Source of the DNA: Streptomyces sp. NBC_01460
GTDB taxonomy: Bacteria; Actinomycetota; Actinomycetes; Streptomycetales; Streptomycetaceae
Assembly: GCF_036227405.1 (NCBI RefSeq)
Contig: NZ_CP109473.1
Coordinates: forward strand, 1,860,001 to 1,924,000
Direction: 5' to 3'
DNA: 64,000 nt
Below, piece by piece: positions 26,660 to 34,740 of this stretch; the stretch's first letter is position 1, and each line of letters opens with the position of its first letter. A program made the position numbers and the translations under genes. The notes under the pieces were generated by a model. That model had not been told where the DNA came from and did no database searches. It saw only the letters and a program-made list of their open reading frames with translations.

Positions 26660-28033
26660 TCACACCCCGCCGGTGTGCACCTGGAAGGCGGCGCGGCGCA
26701 CGGCTTTGGCGAGGGCCGGGTCCGGGTGCGCGGCGGCCAGGGCCACCAGCACCTGGACGGTCCGGGGGTGCCCCACGGCACGCACCTCGTCCAGCAGCGC
26801 GGGGACCGTGCCCTGGACCGCGGAGTCGAGGTGGCGGACCAGCAGCCCGGTCTCGCCGTGGTCGGCCACGGCCGCGGCGGTGTCGACCCAGAGCCAGGTC
26901 GCTTCCTCGCGGCTGAGGACGTCCTGGGCGTCGTCGGGGTCGGTGCCCTCGTACTCGGCGAGCCAGAGCAGCGCGTACGGGCGCAGCGGCGCCTCGGTGA
27001 CGACGGAGCGGACGACCGGCTCGGCGGGGGCGCCGACGACGCGCAGGGCCTCGAAGGCGAGCCCGCGCAGCAGCGCGTCCTCGCCCCGGGCGACGGCCAG
27101 CAGCTCGGCCACGGCGCTGCCGACGGGCCGGGCGGCGAGCCAGGCGCGGTATTCGGCGCGGGCCGGGCCGGGGGTGAGCCGGGCGCAGCCGAGCAGCATG
27201 TCGGCGGCGGACTGCTCGATGTTGCCGGCCGGGCTCTGGGCGGCGACGCAGATCTGCTCCAGCTTGACCCAGACCGCCCAGTTGCCCAGAGGGGTGAGGG
27301 TCGCGTGGCCGGCGCCGAGCGTCAGGGCGCCCACGGAGGCCAGGCCCTCCAGGGCCCAGTCGAGGAGCAGCGCGTTCAGGTCGGCGGGGTGTCCGGCGAC
27401 GGCAGCGGGCTGCTCCTGCGGGCCGTAGGGCACCTCGCACCGCTCCTCGTGGAGCTCGGCGACGCGCTGGCCGAGCAGGTCGAGGAGCGCGGGCACGGTG
27501 ACGGGCCCCGCCGAGAGCTGGAGGAGGGAGAGCACCTGGGGCACGGCCTCGACGGCTTCCGCCACGGCGGTGGCCTCGATGCCGTCGGGTGAGGCGTGGA
27601 CGAGCGACCAGGCGTCGAAGAGCGCGACCCAGCCGCGGAGCACGGCGGAGTCGTCGCGGTCCCAGGCCCGCAGCCGCCAGCCGGGGCGGGCGGTGTCGCC
27701 GTGCAGCTCGATGAGCCCGGCCAGCCTGGCCCGGTCCCAGCCAGTCAGCACCTGGGCCGGTGACAGCTCCATCGCCGCGGCGGCCCGCTCCAGGGCCTGG
27801 GCGGCAAGGGTGACCGAGCCCGGACTCGTACCGTCCGCCGCCCAGTGGGCGATCCGTACGGCGTCGGCGAGCACGGCCCTGGCCTGGCGTGCCAGTTCCG
27901 CCGGGGGCGGTGTGCCCTCGGGTGGGCGGGGGGCCGGCCGGGTGCGCCGGGTCGTCACGGCCTTACGGGCGGTCGCCTGGGGTCGCGGGCGGACAAGTCG
28001 CAGCCTGGAGTCGCGCGGGGTACGGGACGTCAC
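26660..28033 (-). CDS. Conserved hypothetical protein, alpha-helical
   Basis: 457 residues from GTG 28033; the frame is open to a TTG at 28120, so the start is uncertain. Not recognised. The sequence is soluble, almost entirely helical, and rich in Ala/Leu. An Arg/Pro-rich N-terminus (about 1-45) precedes segments such as LLSLLQLSAGPVTVPALLDLLGQRVAELHEERCEVPYGP and LVALAAAHPDPALAKAVRRAAFQVH, which resemble HEAT-like repeats near the C-terminus. It stands alone, convergent with the VOC gene. Confidence 0.75.
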   Translation of the reverse strand: MTSRTPRDSRLRLVRPRPQATARKAVTTRRTRPAPRPPEGTPPPAELARQARAVLADAVRIAHWAADGTSPGSVTLAAQALERAAAAMELSPAQVLTGWDRARLAGLIELHGDTARPGWRLRAWDRDDSAVLRGWVALFDAWSLVHASPDGIEATAVAEAVEAVPQVLSLLQLSAGPVTVPALLDLLGQRVAELHEERCEVPYGPQEQPAAVAGHPADLNALLLDWALEGLASVGALTLGAGHATLTPLGNWAVWVKLEQICVAAQSPAGNIEQSAADMLLGCARLTPGPARAEYRAWLAARPVGSAVAELLAVARGEDALLRGLAFEALRVVGAPAEPVVRSVVTEAPLRPYALLWLAEYEGTDPDDAQDVLSREEATWLWVDTAAAVADHGETGLLVRHLDSAVQGTVPALLDEVRAVGHPRTVQVLVALAAAHPDPALAKAVRRAAFQVHTGGV

Positions 28034-28143
28034 GAGGAGCAGTCTTGCCTCTGACGGGCCGAAAGCCCAAACGGAAGCCGTGTCACCAGGGTTCGGGGAG
28101 CTTCGGGGCCGGGTCACCAACCGGGCGGTTCCGGCCCATCAGC

Positions 28144-29283
28144 TCACATCAGGGGCGTGAGGAAGCGCCGGAGCGCCTCCTCGTAGCCTGCCGGGTCGGC
28201 ATTCCACATCGCCGCATGCGGAGCCTGGGGCACGGGGTGCAGGGTCACCAGGTCCGGCCGGAGCGCGGCGAGTTCCCGGGAGGGCCCCCAGGGGGCCAGG
28301 GTGTCGTCGGGCCCGTGGACGATGAGGGTGGGGGCGTGCAGGGCCGTCGGCACCGAGGTGCTCAGGAGCGGGGCGCCGTGCAGCCCTGTCTGGCCCTGGG
28401 CCGCGCGGACGGCGAGGGGGAGCAGCGCCGAGGGGACGCCCCTCGCCGAGGCGAGGGCCCGCAGCGTGGTCCGCCAGTCCATGACCGGGGAGTCGAGGAC
28501 GAGGCCGCGGATGCGATCACGGAGGGCGGAGTTGACGGCCGCGTGCAGCGCCATCGAGGCGCCGGACGACCAGCCGTGGAGGACCACGTGCTCCGCCCCG
28601 TAGCGCACGGCGTAGCGGATGGCGGCGTCGAGGTCGCGCCACTCGGACTCGCCGAGGTGGGTGAGCCCGTCCGGGGAGCGCGGGGCACCCGGGTCGCCCC
28701 GGTAGGCCAGGTCGAGCACGGGGAACTGCTGGTCGTGGAGGAACCCCATCACATTCAGGGGGTGGTCCCTGGTGGTGCCGAGACCGTGCACGGTGATCAC
28801 CCAGGTGTCGCGGGCCCCGGGCACGAACCAGGCGGGCAGGGCGCCGAGCTCTCCGGGGACCTCGACCTCCTTGTAGGCGAGGCCGAGGGCGGCGAGGGGG
28901 TCACCGCGGTGGAGCTCCGGGGTGAGGCGGACCCGGGCGCCGGGCTTCAGGCTGCCGAGGGTGACGCTCTCCAGCCGGCGTACGACGGTGTCCGCGGAGA
29001 CGGCGGAGCGGCCGGGCTGTTCGAGCACCGGGCCCACCACCGCGTGGACGCCGCCCCGGCCGGTCAGTCCGTACGTGCCGGGACGCAGCGCGGAGAGGGA
29101 GCGGGTCAGGGTGACCTGCCCGGCCGCGGTGGCGTGCACGGTGAGACGGCGGTCGGCGGGGAAGGGCCGTGGCGAGGGCGCCCCGAGGGCGGCGTCGCTG
29201 GCGTAGCGGCCGGCGGCGACCGCTGCCGCGCCGACGCCGAGGATCGAGGTTGCGGCCACTGCCGCCGCTGTTGCCTGGCGCAC
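28144..29283 (-). CDS. Exported or membrane-anchored alpha/beta hydrolase
   Basis: 379 residues from GTG 29283. An N-terminal hydrophobic segment (AAAVAATSILGVGAAAVAAGRYA) acts as signal or anchor. After an N-terminal beta-rich region (about 45-150) comes an alpha/beta-hydrolase core: WVITVHGLGTTRDHPLNV (oxyanion loop), nucleophile elbow GWSSGAS, acid in IVHGPDDTLAP and His in PHAAMWNADPAGYE. It resembles bacterial BAAT/dienelactone-like prolyl-oligopeptidase-fold hydrolases; the substrate is unknown. Short intergenic spacing on both sides. Confidence 0.88.
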   Translation of the reverse strand: MRQATAAAVAATSILGVGAAAVAAGRYASDAALGAPSPRPFPADRRLTVHATAAGQVTLTRSLSALRPGTYGLTGRGGVHAVVGPVLEQPGRSAVSADTVVRRLESVTLGSLKPGARVRLTPELHRGDPLAALGLAYKEVEVPGELGALPAWFVPGARDTWVITVHGLGTTRDHPLNVMGFLHDQQFPVLDLAYRGDPGAPRSPDGLTHLGESEWRDLDAAIRYAVRYGAEHVVLHGWSSGASMALHAAVNSALRDRIRGLVLDSPVMDWRTTLRALASARGVPSALLPLAVRAAQGQTGLHGAPLLSTSVPTALHAPTLIVHGPDDTLAPWGPSRELAALRPDLVTLHPVPQAPHAAMWNADPAGYEEALRRFLTPLM

Positions 29284-29351
29284 GGCTCCAGTGTCCTGGG
29301 CCGGGGCGCCCTCTGCCAGTGGGCAGGGGCCGTACGGAGCCCGCCCCGGGT

Positions 29352-30011
29352 TCAGCCCGGCTGGCCGTAGCCCTCCAGGGCCTCCCGCACGTCACGCAGC
29401 TGGGCGGCCGAGAGGAGGGCGGGACTGTGGCCGGGCACGGAGCTCGCCGTGAGCCAGAGCCTGCACATCCATTCCAGCTGGGCGGTGCGGTCGTACGCCT
29501 GGTCGAGGGTGCTGCCGTAGGTGACCGTGCCGTGGTTCCGCAGCAGGCAGCCGGTGCGGCCGTGCAGCGCGGCCAGCATGTTGTCGGCGAGCTCCCGCGT
29601 CCCGTAGCGCGCGTAGGCGGCCGTGCGGACGGGGCCGCCCATCATGGCGGCGGCGTAGTGGATGAGCGGCACCTCGTGGACGAGGGTGGAGACGGCGGTG
29701 GCGTGCACCGCGTGGGTGTGGACGACGGCCGCGGCGTCGCTGTCGCGGTAGACGGCCAGGTGGAGAGCCAGTTCACTGGTCGGGACGAGGTCGCCGAGGA
29801 CCTGGCGTCCTTCGAGGTCGACGCCGACGGCGTCGCCGGGACCCAGGCGGTCGTAGGGAACCCCGCTGGGGGTGACCAGCACGATGTCCCCGACCCGGGC
29901 CGAGACGTTGCCCGAGGTGCCGACGACCAGGCCGTCCGCCGCCGTCCGCCGGGCCGTCGCGACGACTCCGTCCCACGCCTGCTCGATCGCGTCCTGCCGC
30001 TCATCACCCAT
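29352..30011 (-). CDS. Class II aldolase/adducin family protein (fuculose-phosphate aldolase-like)
   Basis: 219 residues. Zinc ligands are in HTHAVHA (about residue 98-104) and NHGTV (about 160), and the phosphate-binding region GTSGNVSAR is near 32-40. These fit L-fuculose-1-phosphate or related aldolases, which cleave a sugar phosphate into dihydroxyacetone phosphate and an aldehyde. Related enzymes in actinobacteria also act on 5-deoxyribulose or methylthioribulose phosphate salvage, so substrate is open. Divergent from pitH. Confidence 0.88.
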   Translation of the reverse strand: MGDERQDAIEQAWDGVVATARRTAADGLVVGTSGNVSARVGDIVLVTPSGVPYDRLGPGDAVGVDLEGRQVLGDLVPTSELALHLAVYRDSDAAAVVHTHAVHATAVSTLVHEVPLIHYAAAMMGGPVRTAAYARYGTRELADNMLAALHGRTGCLLRNHGTVTYGSTLDQAYDRTAQLEWMCRLWLTASSVPGHSPALLSAAQLRDVREALEGYGQPG

Positions 30012-30199
30012 GCGGGGATCCTAGGGGTGGTGACCGATGTCTCTTCCGGGGGACACATCGGGCCGAAGGTGGACGACAGGTGCGGGACAGGGCCCGGCCC
30101 ACGCCCGGCCCACGCCCCGGAGTGGGCGCCTCCGGATACTCTCGGCGCACACAAGCGGAACTGACGTACGCGGTTGGGGTCACCATGCCGCCCTGCCCA

Positions 30200-30232
30200 G
30201 TTCATCTTCCGTTCACCCTGGTTGCTTACGTT
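30200..30232 (+). promoter_or_regulatory. PHO box upstream of the phosphate transporter gene
   Basis: Two contiguous 11-base units, GTTCATCTTCC (30200-30210) and GTTCACCCTGG (30211-30221), followed by a weaker third (TTGCTTACGTT, 30222-30232). They match the PhoP direct repeat unit (GTTCACC plus four bases), 37 bases before the pitH start. Control by phosphate through PhoR-PhoP is well established for the S. coelicolor homologue region. Confidence 0.8.
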
Positions 30233-30268
30233 CCACGTGCCAATGACGTCGAACGATTGCCTGGGTAA

Positions 30269-31519
30269 ATGGAACACATCACGCTGCTGCTCGCGATCGT
30301 GATCGTGACAGCTCTCGTGTTCGATTTCACGAACGGTTTCCACGACACCGCCAACGCGATGGCCACCACCATCTCGACCGGCGCCCTCAAGCCCAAGACC
30401 GCGGTGGCCATGTCCGCCGTGCTCAACCTCGTCGGCGCGTTCCTGTCGGTGGAGGTCGCCAAGACGATCTCCGGCGGGATCATCAACGAGAACGGCCTCA
30501 GAACCGAGGTCATCTTCGCCGCGCTCGTCGGCGCGATCCTGTGGAATCTGCTGACCTGGCTGGTCGGCCTGCCCTCCAGCTCCTCCCACGCACTCTTCGG
30601 CGGCCTCATCGGCGCCGCGGTGATGTCGGCCGGCTGGTCCTCGATCAACGGCGGCACCGTCGTCACGAAGGTCCTGCTGCCCGCGATCGCCGCTCCCCTC
30701 GTCGCGGGTCTCGCGGCGCTGCTGGCCACGAAGCTGACGTACCGCCTCAACCGGAAGATCACCGACGAGGCCCAGCTGAAGTCGACCGCCAAGGGCTACC
30801 GCGCCGGCCAGATCGCCTCGGCCGGTCTCGTCTCGCTCGCCCACGGCACCAACGACGCCCAGAAGACCATGGGCATCATCACCCTGGCCCTGGTCACCGG
30901 CGGCGTCCTGTCCCCCGGTTCCAACCCGCCGGTCTGGGTCATCGCCTCCGCCGGCATCGCCATCGCGCTGGGCACCTACCTCGGCGGCTGGCGCATCATC
31001 CGCACCATGGGCAGCGGCCTCACCGACCTCCGGCCGCCGCAGGGCTTCGCGGCCCAGACGAGCGCGGCCACGGTCATCCTGGCCTCCTCGCACCTCGGCT
31101 TCTCCCTCTCGACCACCCAGTCCTGCTCCGGTGCCGTCATGGGCGCGGGCCTCGGACGCAAGGGGGGCGTGGTCCGCTGGTCCACCGCCACCCGGATGTT
31201 CGTCGCCTGGGGCCTGACGCTGCCGGCCGCCGGCCTGGTCGGCGCGGGTGCCGAGTTCCTGACCAAGCAGGGTCCCTGGGGTGTCGCCGTGGTCGCCATC
31301 CTGCTCGTCGCGGGCTCCGGTGCCATCTGGCTGCTGTCGCGCCGCAAGCCGGTCGACCACACCAACGTCAACGCGACCGAGGGCGAGCCCGCGGGCGTCG
31401 TCACGACCGCCATCGCGGCCGTCAGCCCGCCGCCCGTCGGCGTGGCCGTCCCGGACTTCAAGACCACCATCCCCGCTCCGGACACCCAGGCCGACCCGGC
31501 CCGGCCGGCCACGGTGTAA
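30269..31519 (+). CDS. pitH: Low-affinity inorganic phosphate transporter (PiT family)
   Basis: 416 residues with about ten transmembrane helices and the duplicated PiT signature: FDFTNGFHDTANAMAT near residues 18-33 and VSLAHGTNDAQKTMGI near 190. Imports phosphate (usually with metal) using the proton gradient, across the cell membrane. The C-terminal tail of about 60 residues is Pro/Ala/Thr-rich and cytoplasmic. The PHO box upstream and a small membrane gene downstream match the S. coelicolor pitH2 arrangement. Confidence 0.94.
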   Translation: MEHITLLLAIVIVTALVFDFTNGFHDTANAMATTISTGALKPKTAVAMSAVLNLVGAFLSVEVAKTISGGIINENGLRTEVIFAALVGAILWNLLTWLVGLPSSSSHALFGGLIGAAVMSAGWSSINGGTVVTKVLLPAIAAPLVAGLAALLATKLTYRLNRKITDEAQLKSTAKGYRAGQIASAGLVSLAHGTNDAQKTMGIITLALVTGGVLSPGSNPPVWVIASAGIAIALGTYLGGWRIIRTMGSGLTDLRPPQGFAAQTSAATVILASSHLGFSLSTTQSCSGAVMGAGLGRKGGVVRWSTATRMFVAWGLTLPAAGLVGAGAEFLTKQGPWGVAVVAILLVAGSGAIWLLSRRKPVDHTNVNATEGEPAGVVTTAIAAVSPPPVGVAVPDFKTTIPAPDTQADPARPATV

Positions 31520-31531
31520 GGACAGATCCGC

Positions 31532-31750
31532 ATGAACATCGACTGGGCGGCCCTCGCCTCCGTCTTCGGCGTCAGCCTCGTGATCACCGTGGCGCTGGTC
31601 GGCCTCTTCACCCTCGGCATCACCGGCCTCGCCAAGCAGGTGTCGACGACGCGGGGCGGCGGTGGCGCCCTGGCGCGCACCGGTGCGTACGCCTGCTTCG
31701 CGCTGTGCGCGGCGGCGGTCGCGTACGGGATCTACCTGATCGTCGCCTGA
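31532..31750 (+). CDS. Small membrane protein paired with PitH
   Basis: 72 residues, two transmembrane helices (LASVFGVSLVITVALVGLFTLGITGLA and TGAYACFALCAAAVAYGIYLIVA) joined by a basic loop with a run of Gly. It starts 12 bases after the pitH stop, so it belongs to the same operon and may assist phosphate transport; no direct motif shows this. Confidence 0.85.
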   Translation: MNIDWAALASVFGVSLVITVALVGLFTLGITGLAKQVSTTRGGGGALARTGAYACFALCAAAVAYGIYLIVA

Positions 31751-31767
31751 CACCCGCACGACCCGTA

Positions 31768-31804
31768 CCGGGCCGGACACACCACGGTGGTGTGTCCGGC
31801 CCGG
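31768..31804 (+). terminator. Hairpin terminator after the pitH operon
   Basis: Arms of 18 bases (CCGGGCCGGACACACCAC and its complement) meeting at a tiny loop, 17 bases past the stop of the small membrane gene; effectively fifteen pairs around a seven-base loop. Confidence 0.85.
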
Positions 31805-31842
31805 TGTGCGTCTGCGCACACTGAAGCCTCGCAGGTCAACGG

Positions 31843-32045
31843 CAGGTTGACGGGCCTTCACGGGCCGTGGTGGACTGCCGGAGCCATTTACGGCGACAGG
31901 AGAGGAAGCCGGTGCGAATCCGGCGCGGTCCCGCCACTGTCACCGGGGAGCAGCCTCCACACGGAAGTCACGGCCCGCCACCGCGGGCTGGAAGGCCGGA
32001 GGAACTGCGGATCCGGAAGCCAGGAGACTCTCGTCGCCGGTCACG
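31843..32045 (+). ncRNA. Cobalamin riboswitch
   Basis: The region holds both conserved cobalamin-riboswitch elements: the core GAAGCCGGTGCGAATCCGGC then CGGTCCCGCCACTG (31905-31939) and the B12 box AGCCAGGAGACTCTCGTCG (32018-32036). The spacing and order are right for the adenosylcobalamin class. It sits ahead of the cobD-cobQ-chelatase-cobO-cobB operon, so it should shut off corrin synthesis when coenzyme B12 is plentiful, probably by hiding the ribosome site that follows. Exact ends are approximate. Confidence 0.93.
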
Positions 32046-32083
32046 TCGAACCAGGGCGCGGACCCTGAGTGAGGACATACGCC

Positions 32084-32155
32084 ATGTCTGGCTGCCCTGC
32101 GTCGGTCGCTGCACCACCTGCTCCGGAGGTCCTTCGAGGCGCGACGGCCGGCTGA
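32084..32155 (+). CDS. Small open frame between the riboswitch and cobD
   Basis: A 23-residue frame (start MSGCPASVAAPPAPEV, then LRGATAG) with a GAGGA ribosome-like site 9 bases upstream, directly after the riboswitch. Its stop is only three bases before the cobD GTG, and cobD itself has no ribosome site close by, which favours coupling: the riboswitch would gate the small frame and cobD would be read by the same ribosomes. It resembles no transporter such as CbtB. It could be a chance frame. Confidence 0.4.
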   Translation: MSGCPASVAAPPAPEVLRGATAG

Positions 32156-32158
32156 GCG

Positions 32159-33103
32159 GTGCGAGCCGACCGCATCTTCGCGTACGGCGCCACCGCCGGC
32201 CTGATCGGCGACCTGCTGCTCGGTGATCCCCGGCGGGGCCACCCCGTCGCCGCCTTCGGGCACGCCGCCGCGGCCGCCGAGAGCCGGCTCTGGCGCGACC
32301 ACCGCGGCTGGGGCGCCCTGCACACGCTCGTCTGCGCCGGGGGCGCCACGGGCGCCGCCGCGCTGGCCGCCCGTGCCGTACGGAACCGTCCGGCCCTGGC
32401 CGTGGCGCTGACCGCCGCCGCCACCTGGTCCGTCGTCGGGGGTACGTCGCTGGGCCGGGAGGCCCGCGCCGTCGGCGGGGCGCTGGCCGCCGGGGACATA
32501 GAGCTGGCCCGCGAGCGGCTGCCGCATCTGTGCGGCCGCGATCCGCAGGCGCTGGACGGCCCGCAGATCGCCCGCGCGGTCGTCGAGTCCGTCGCCGAGA
32601 ACACCTCCGACGCCGTGGTGGGGGCCCTGGTGTGGGGTGCGCTCGGCGGCGTGCCGGGGCTGGTCGGCTTCCGGGCCGTCAACACGCTCGACGCTATGGT
32701 CGGGCACAGGTCGCCCCGCCACCGGCGCTACGGCTGGGCGTCGGCCCGGCTCGACGACGTCGTCGGCTGGCCCGGGGCCCGGCTCACCGCCGCGCTCGCC
32801 GTGGCCGCCGGGGGGCGTCCGCACGACGCCGTACGGGCCTGGCGGGCGGACGCGGGACGGCATCCGAGCCCCAACGCGGGCCCCGTGGAGGCCTCGTTCG
32901 CGGGAGCGCTCGGCGTACGGCTCGGCGGGACCCTCGCGTACGGCGGACGGATCGAGCACCGGCCGGTGCTCAACGGGGAGGCCGGCCGCGAGGTGCGGGT
33001 CGCTGACATCGAACGCGCGGTGCGGCTGTCGCGCCGGGTGAGTGTGCTGGCCCTCGCCGTGTGTGCGGCGGGGCGCCTCGCCAGGGGACGGAGAGCCACA
33101 TGA
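32159..33103 (+). CDS. cobD: Adenosylcobinamide-phosphate synthase CobD/CbiB
   Basis: 314 residues from GTG 32159. Integral membrane enzyme that attaches aminopropanol or its phosphate to adenosylcobyric acid. Family segments are [55 protein letters not shown] and [28 protein letters not shown], spread across hydrophobic helices. The stop overlaps the cobQ start (ATGA). It is the first full gene of the riboswitch-controlled operon. Confidence 0.93.
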   Translation: MRADRIFAYGATAGLIGDLLLGDPRRGHPVAAFGHAAAAAESRLWRDHRGWGALHTLVCAGGATGAAALAARAVRNRPALAVALTAAATWSVVGGTSLGREARAVGGALAAGDIELARERLPHLCGRDPQALDGPQIARAVVESVAENTSDAVVGALVWGALGGVPGLVGFRAVNTLDAMVGHRSPRHRRYGWASARLDDVVGWPGARLTAALAVAAGGRPHDAVRAWRADAGRHPSPNAGPVEASFAGALGVRLGGTLAYGGRIEHRPVLNGEAGREVRVADIERAVRLSRRVSVLALAVCAAGRLARGRRAT

Positions 33104-34740
33104 GCGGCGGACTGCTGGTCGCCGGAACGACGTCGGACGCGGGCAAGAGCGTCGTCACGGCCGGGATCTGCCGGTGGCTCGTGCGCCGGGGGGTGAAGGT
33201 CGCGCCGTTCAAGGCGCAGAACATGTCGCTGAACTCGTTCGTCACCCGTGAGGGGGCGGAGATCGGCCGCGCCCAGGCGATGCAGGCCCAGGCCGCCCGG
33301 GTGGAGCCGTCGGCGCTGATGAACCCGGTGCTGCTCAAGCCCGGCGGTGACCGCTCCAGCCAGGTCGTCCTGATGGGGAAGCCGGTCGGCGAGATGAGTG
33401 CGCGCGGCTACCACGGGGGACGCCAGGAAGCGCTGCTGGGGACGGTCACGGACTGTCTGGAGCAGCTGCGGTCCACCTACGACGCGGTGATCTGCGAGGG
33501 GGCGGGCAGTCCGGCCGAGATCAACCTGCGGCGCACGGACATCGTGAACATGGGCATCGCGCGGGCCGCCCGCTTCCCGGTGCTGGTCGTCGGGGACATC
33601 GACCGCGGCGGTGTGTTCGCCTCCTTCTTCGGTACGACGGCGCTGCTGAGCCCCGAGGACCAGTCGCTGATCGCGGGATACCTGGTCAACAAGTTCCGCG
33701 GTGACGTGTCCCTGCTGGAGCCCGGTCTCGACATGCTGCTCGGGCTCACCGGGCGGCCGGCGTACGGCGTGCTGCCGTACGCCCACGGGCTGGGCATCGA
33801 CGAGGAGGACGGGCTGCGCGTCTCGATGCGCGGGACCGTGCGGGAGTCGGTGGTGGCACCGCCGCACGGCGAGGACGTGCTGCGGGTCGCGGTCTGCGCC
33901 GTACCGCTGATGTCCAACTTCACCGACGTGGACGCGCTGGCGGCCGAGCCGGGTGTGGTGGTGCGGTTCGTGGACCGGGCCGAGGAGCTCGTCGACGCGG
34001 ACCTCGTGATCGTGCCCGGGACACGCGGCACCGTGAAGGCCCTCGCGTGGCTGCGGGAGCGGGGGCTCGCCGACGCGCTGGTCCGCCGGGCCGCCGAGGG
34101 CCGGCCGGTGCTGGGCATCTGCGGCGGTTTCCAGGTGCTGGGCGAGCGGATCGAGGACGACGTCGAGTCCCGGGCAGGGCTGGTCGAGGGGCTCGGGCTG
34201 CTGCCCGTACGCGTCCGCTTCGGCCGGGAGAAGGTCCTGGAGCGGCCCGTCGGGTCGGCGCTCGGGGAGCCGGTGGAGGGGTACGAGATCCATCACGGCG
34301 TCGCCGAGGTCCTGGGCGGCGAGCCGTTCCTGGACGGGTGCCGGGTGGGCGCGGTCTGGGGGACGCACTGGCACGGGTCGCTGGAGAGCGACGCGTTCCG
34401 GCGGGCGTTCCTCGGTGAGGTCGCGCGGGCGGCCGGGCGGCGGTTCGTCGCGGCGCCGGACACGAGCTTCGGGGCACTGCGGGAGGAGCAGCTGGACCGG
34501 CTGGGGGACCTGATCGAGGAACACGCGGACACGGACGCCCTGTGGAGGCTGATCGAGAAGGGGGCCCCGGAGGGGCTGCCGTTCCTCCCGCCGGGCGCGC
34601 CACCCGTGCCGGTCCCCGCCCGTCGGGCTCCCGCGGGGGCCCCGGACGGCGCCGGCCCGGCCCCGTCCGGCCGGGCGCCGGAACCCGGTGCCGCCGGGCC
34701 CGGCCGTACAGATGTGATCGCTACAGAGGAGGCTCCGTGA
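33100..34740 (+). CDS. cobQ: Adenosylcobyric acid synthase CobQ (glutamine-hydrolysing)
   Basis: 546 residues. N-terminal P-loop synthetase ([18 protein letters not shown] near 9; [12 protein letters not shown]) and a C-terminal class I glutamine amidotransferase with the nucleophile Cys in [10 protein letters not shown] and His in GTHWHGS. It amidates four side chains of cobyrinic acid a,c-diamide. An extra Pro/Ala/Gly-rich tail of about 60 residues follows the usual end (from [16 protein letters not shown]), not a recognised domain. Stop overlaps the chelatase start (GTGA). Confidence 0.94.
   Translation: MSGGLLVAGTTSDAGKSVVTAGICRWLVRRGVKVAPFKAQNMSLNSFVTREGAEIGRAQAMQAQAARVEPSALMNPVLLKPGGDRSSQVVLMGKPVGEMSARGYHGGRQEALLGTVTDCLEQLRSTYDAVICEGAGSPAEINLRRTDIVNMGIARAARFPVLVVGDIDRGGVFASFFGTTALLSPEDQSLIAGYLVNKFRGDVSLLEPGLDMLLGLTGRPAYGVLPYAHGLGIDEEDGLRVSMRGTVRESVVAPPHGEDVLRVAVCAVPLMSNFTDVDALAAEPGVVVRFVDRAEELVDADLVIVPGTRGTVKALAWLRERGLADALVRRAAEGRPVLGICGGFQVLGERIEDDVESRAGLVEGLGLLPVRVRFGREKVLERPVGSALGEPVEGYEIHHGVAEVLGGEPFLDGCRVGAVWGTHWHGSLESDAFRRAFLGEVARAAGRRFVAAPDTSFGALREEQLDRLGDLIEEHADTDALWRLIEKGAPEGLPFLPPGAPPVPVPARRAPAGAPDGAGPAPSGRAPEPGAAGPGRTDVIATEEAP

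Noticed and set aside
30241..31861. Long minus-strand open frame opposite pitH
   Set aside because: Antisense to a clear membrane transporter gene with conserved signature; low-complexity translation.
32084..32155. CbtB-type cobalt transporter after the riboswitch
   Set aside because: The short frame has no transmembrane helix and no His-rich tail, so it is not CbtB.
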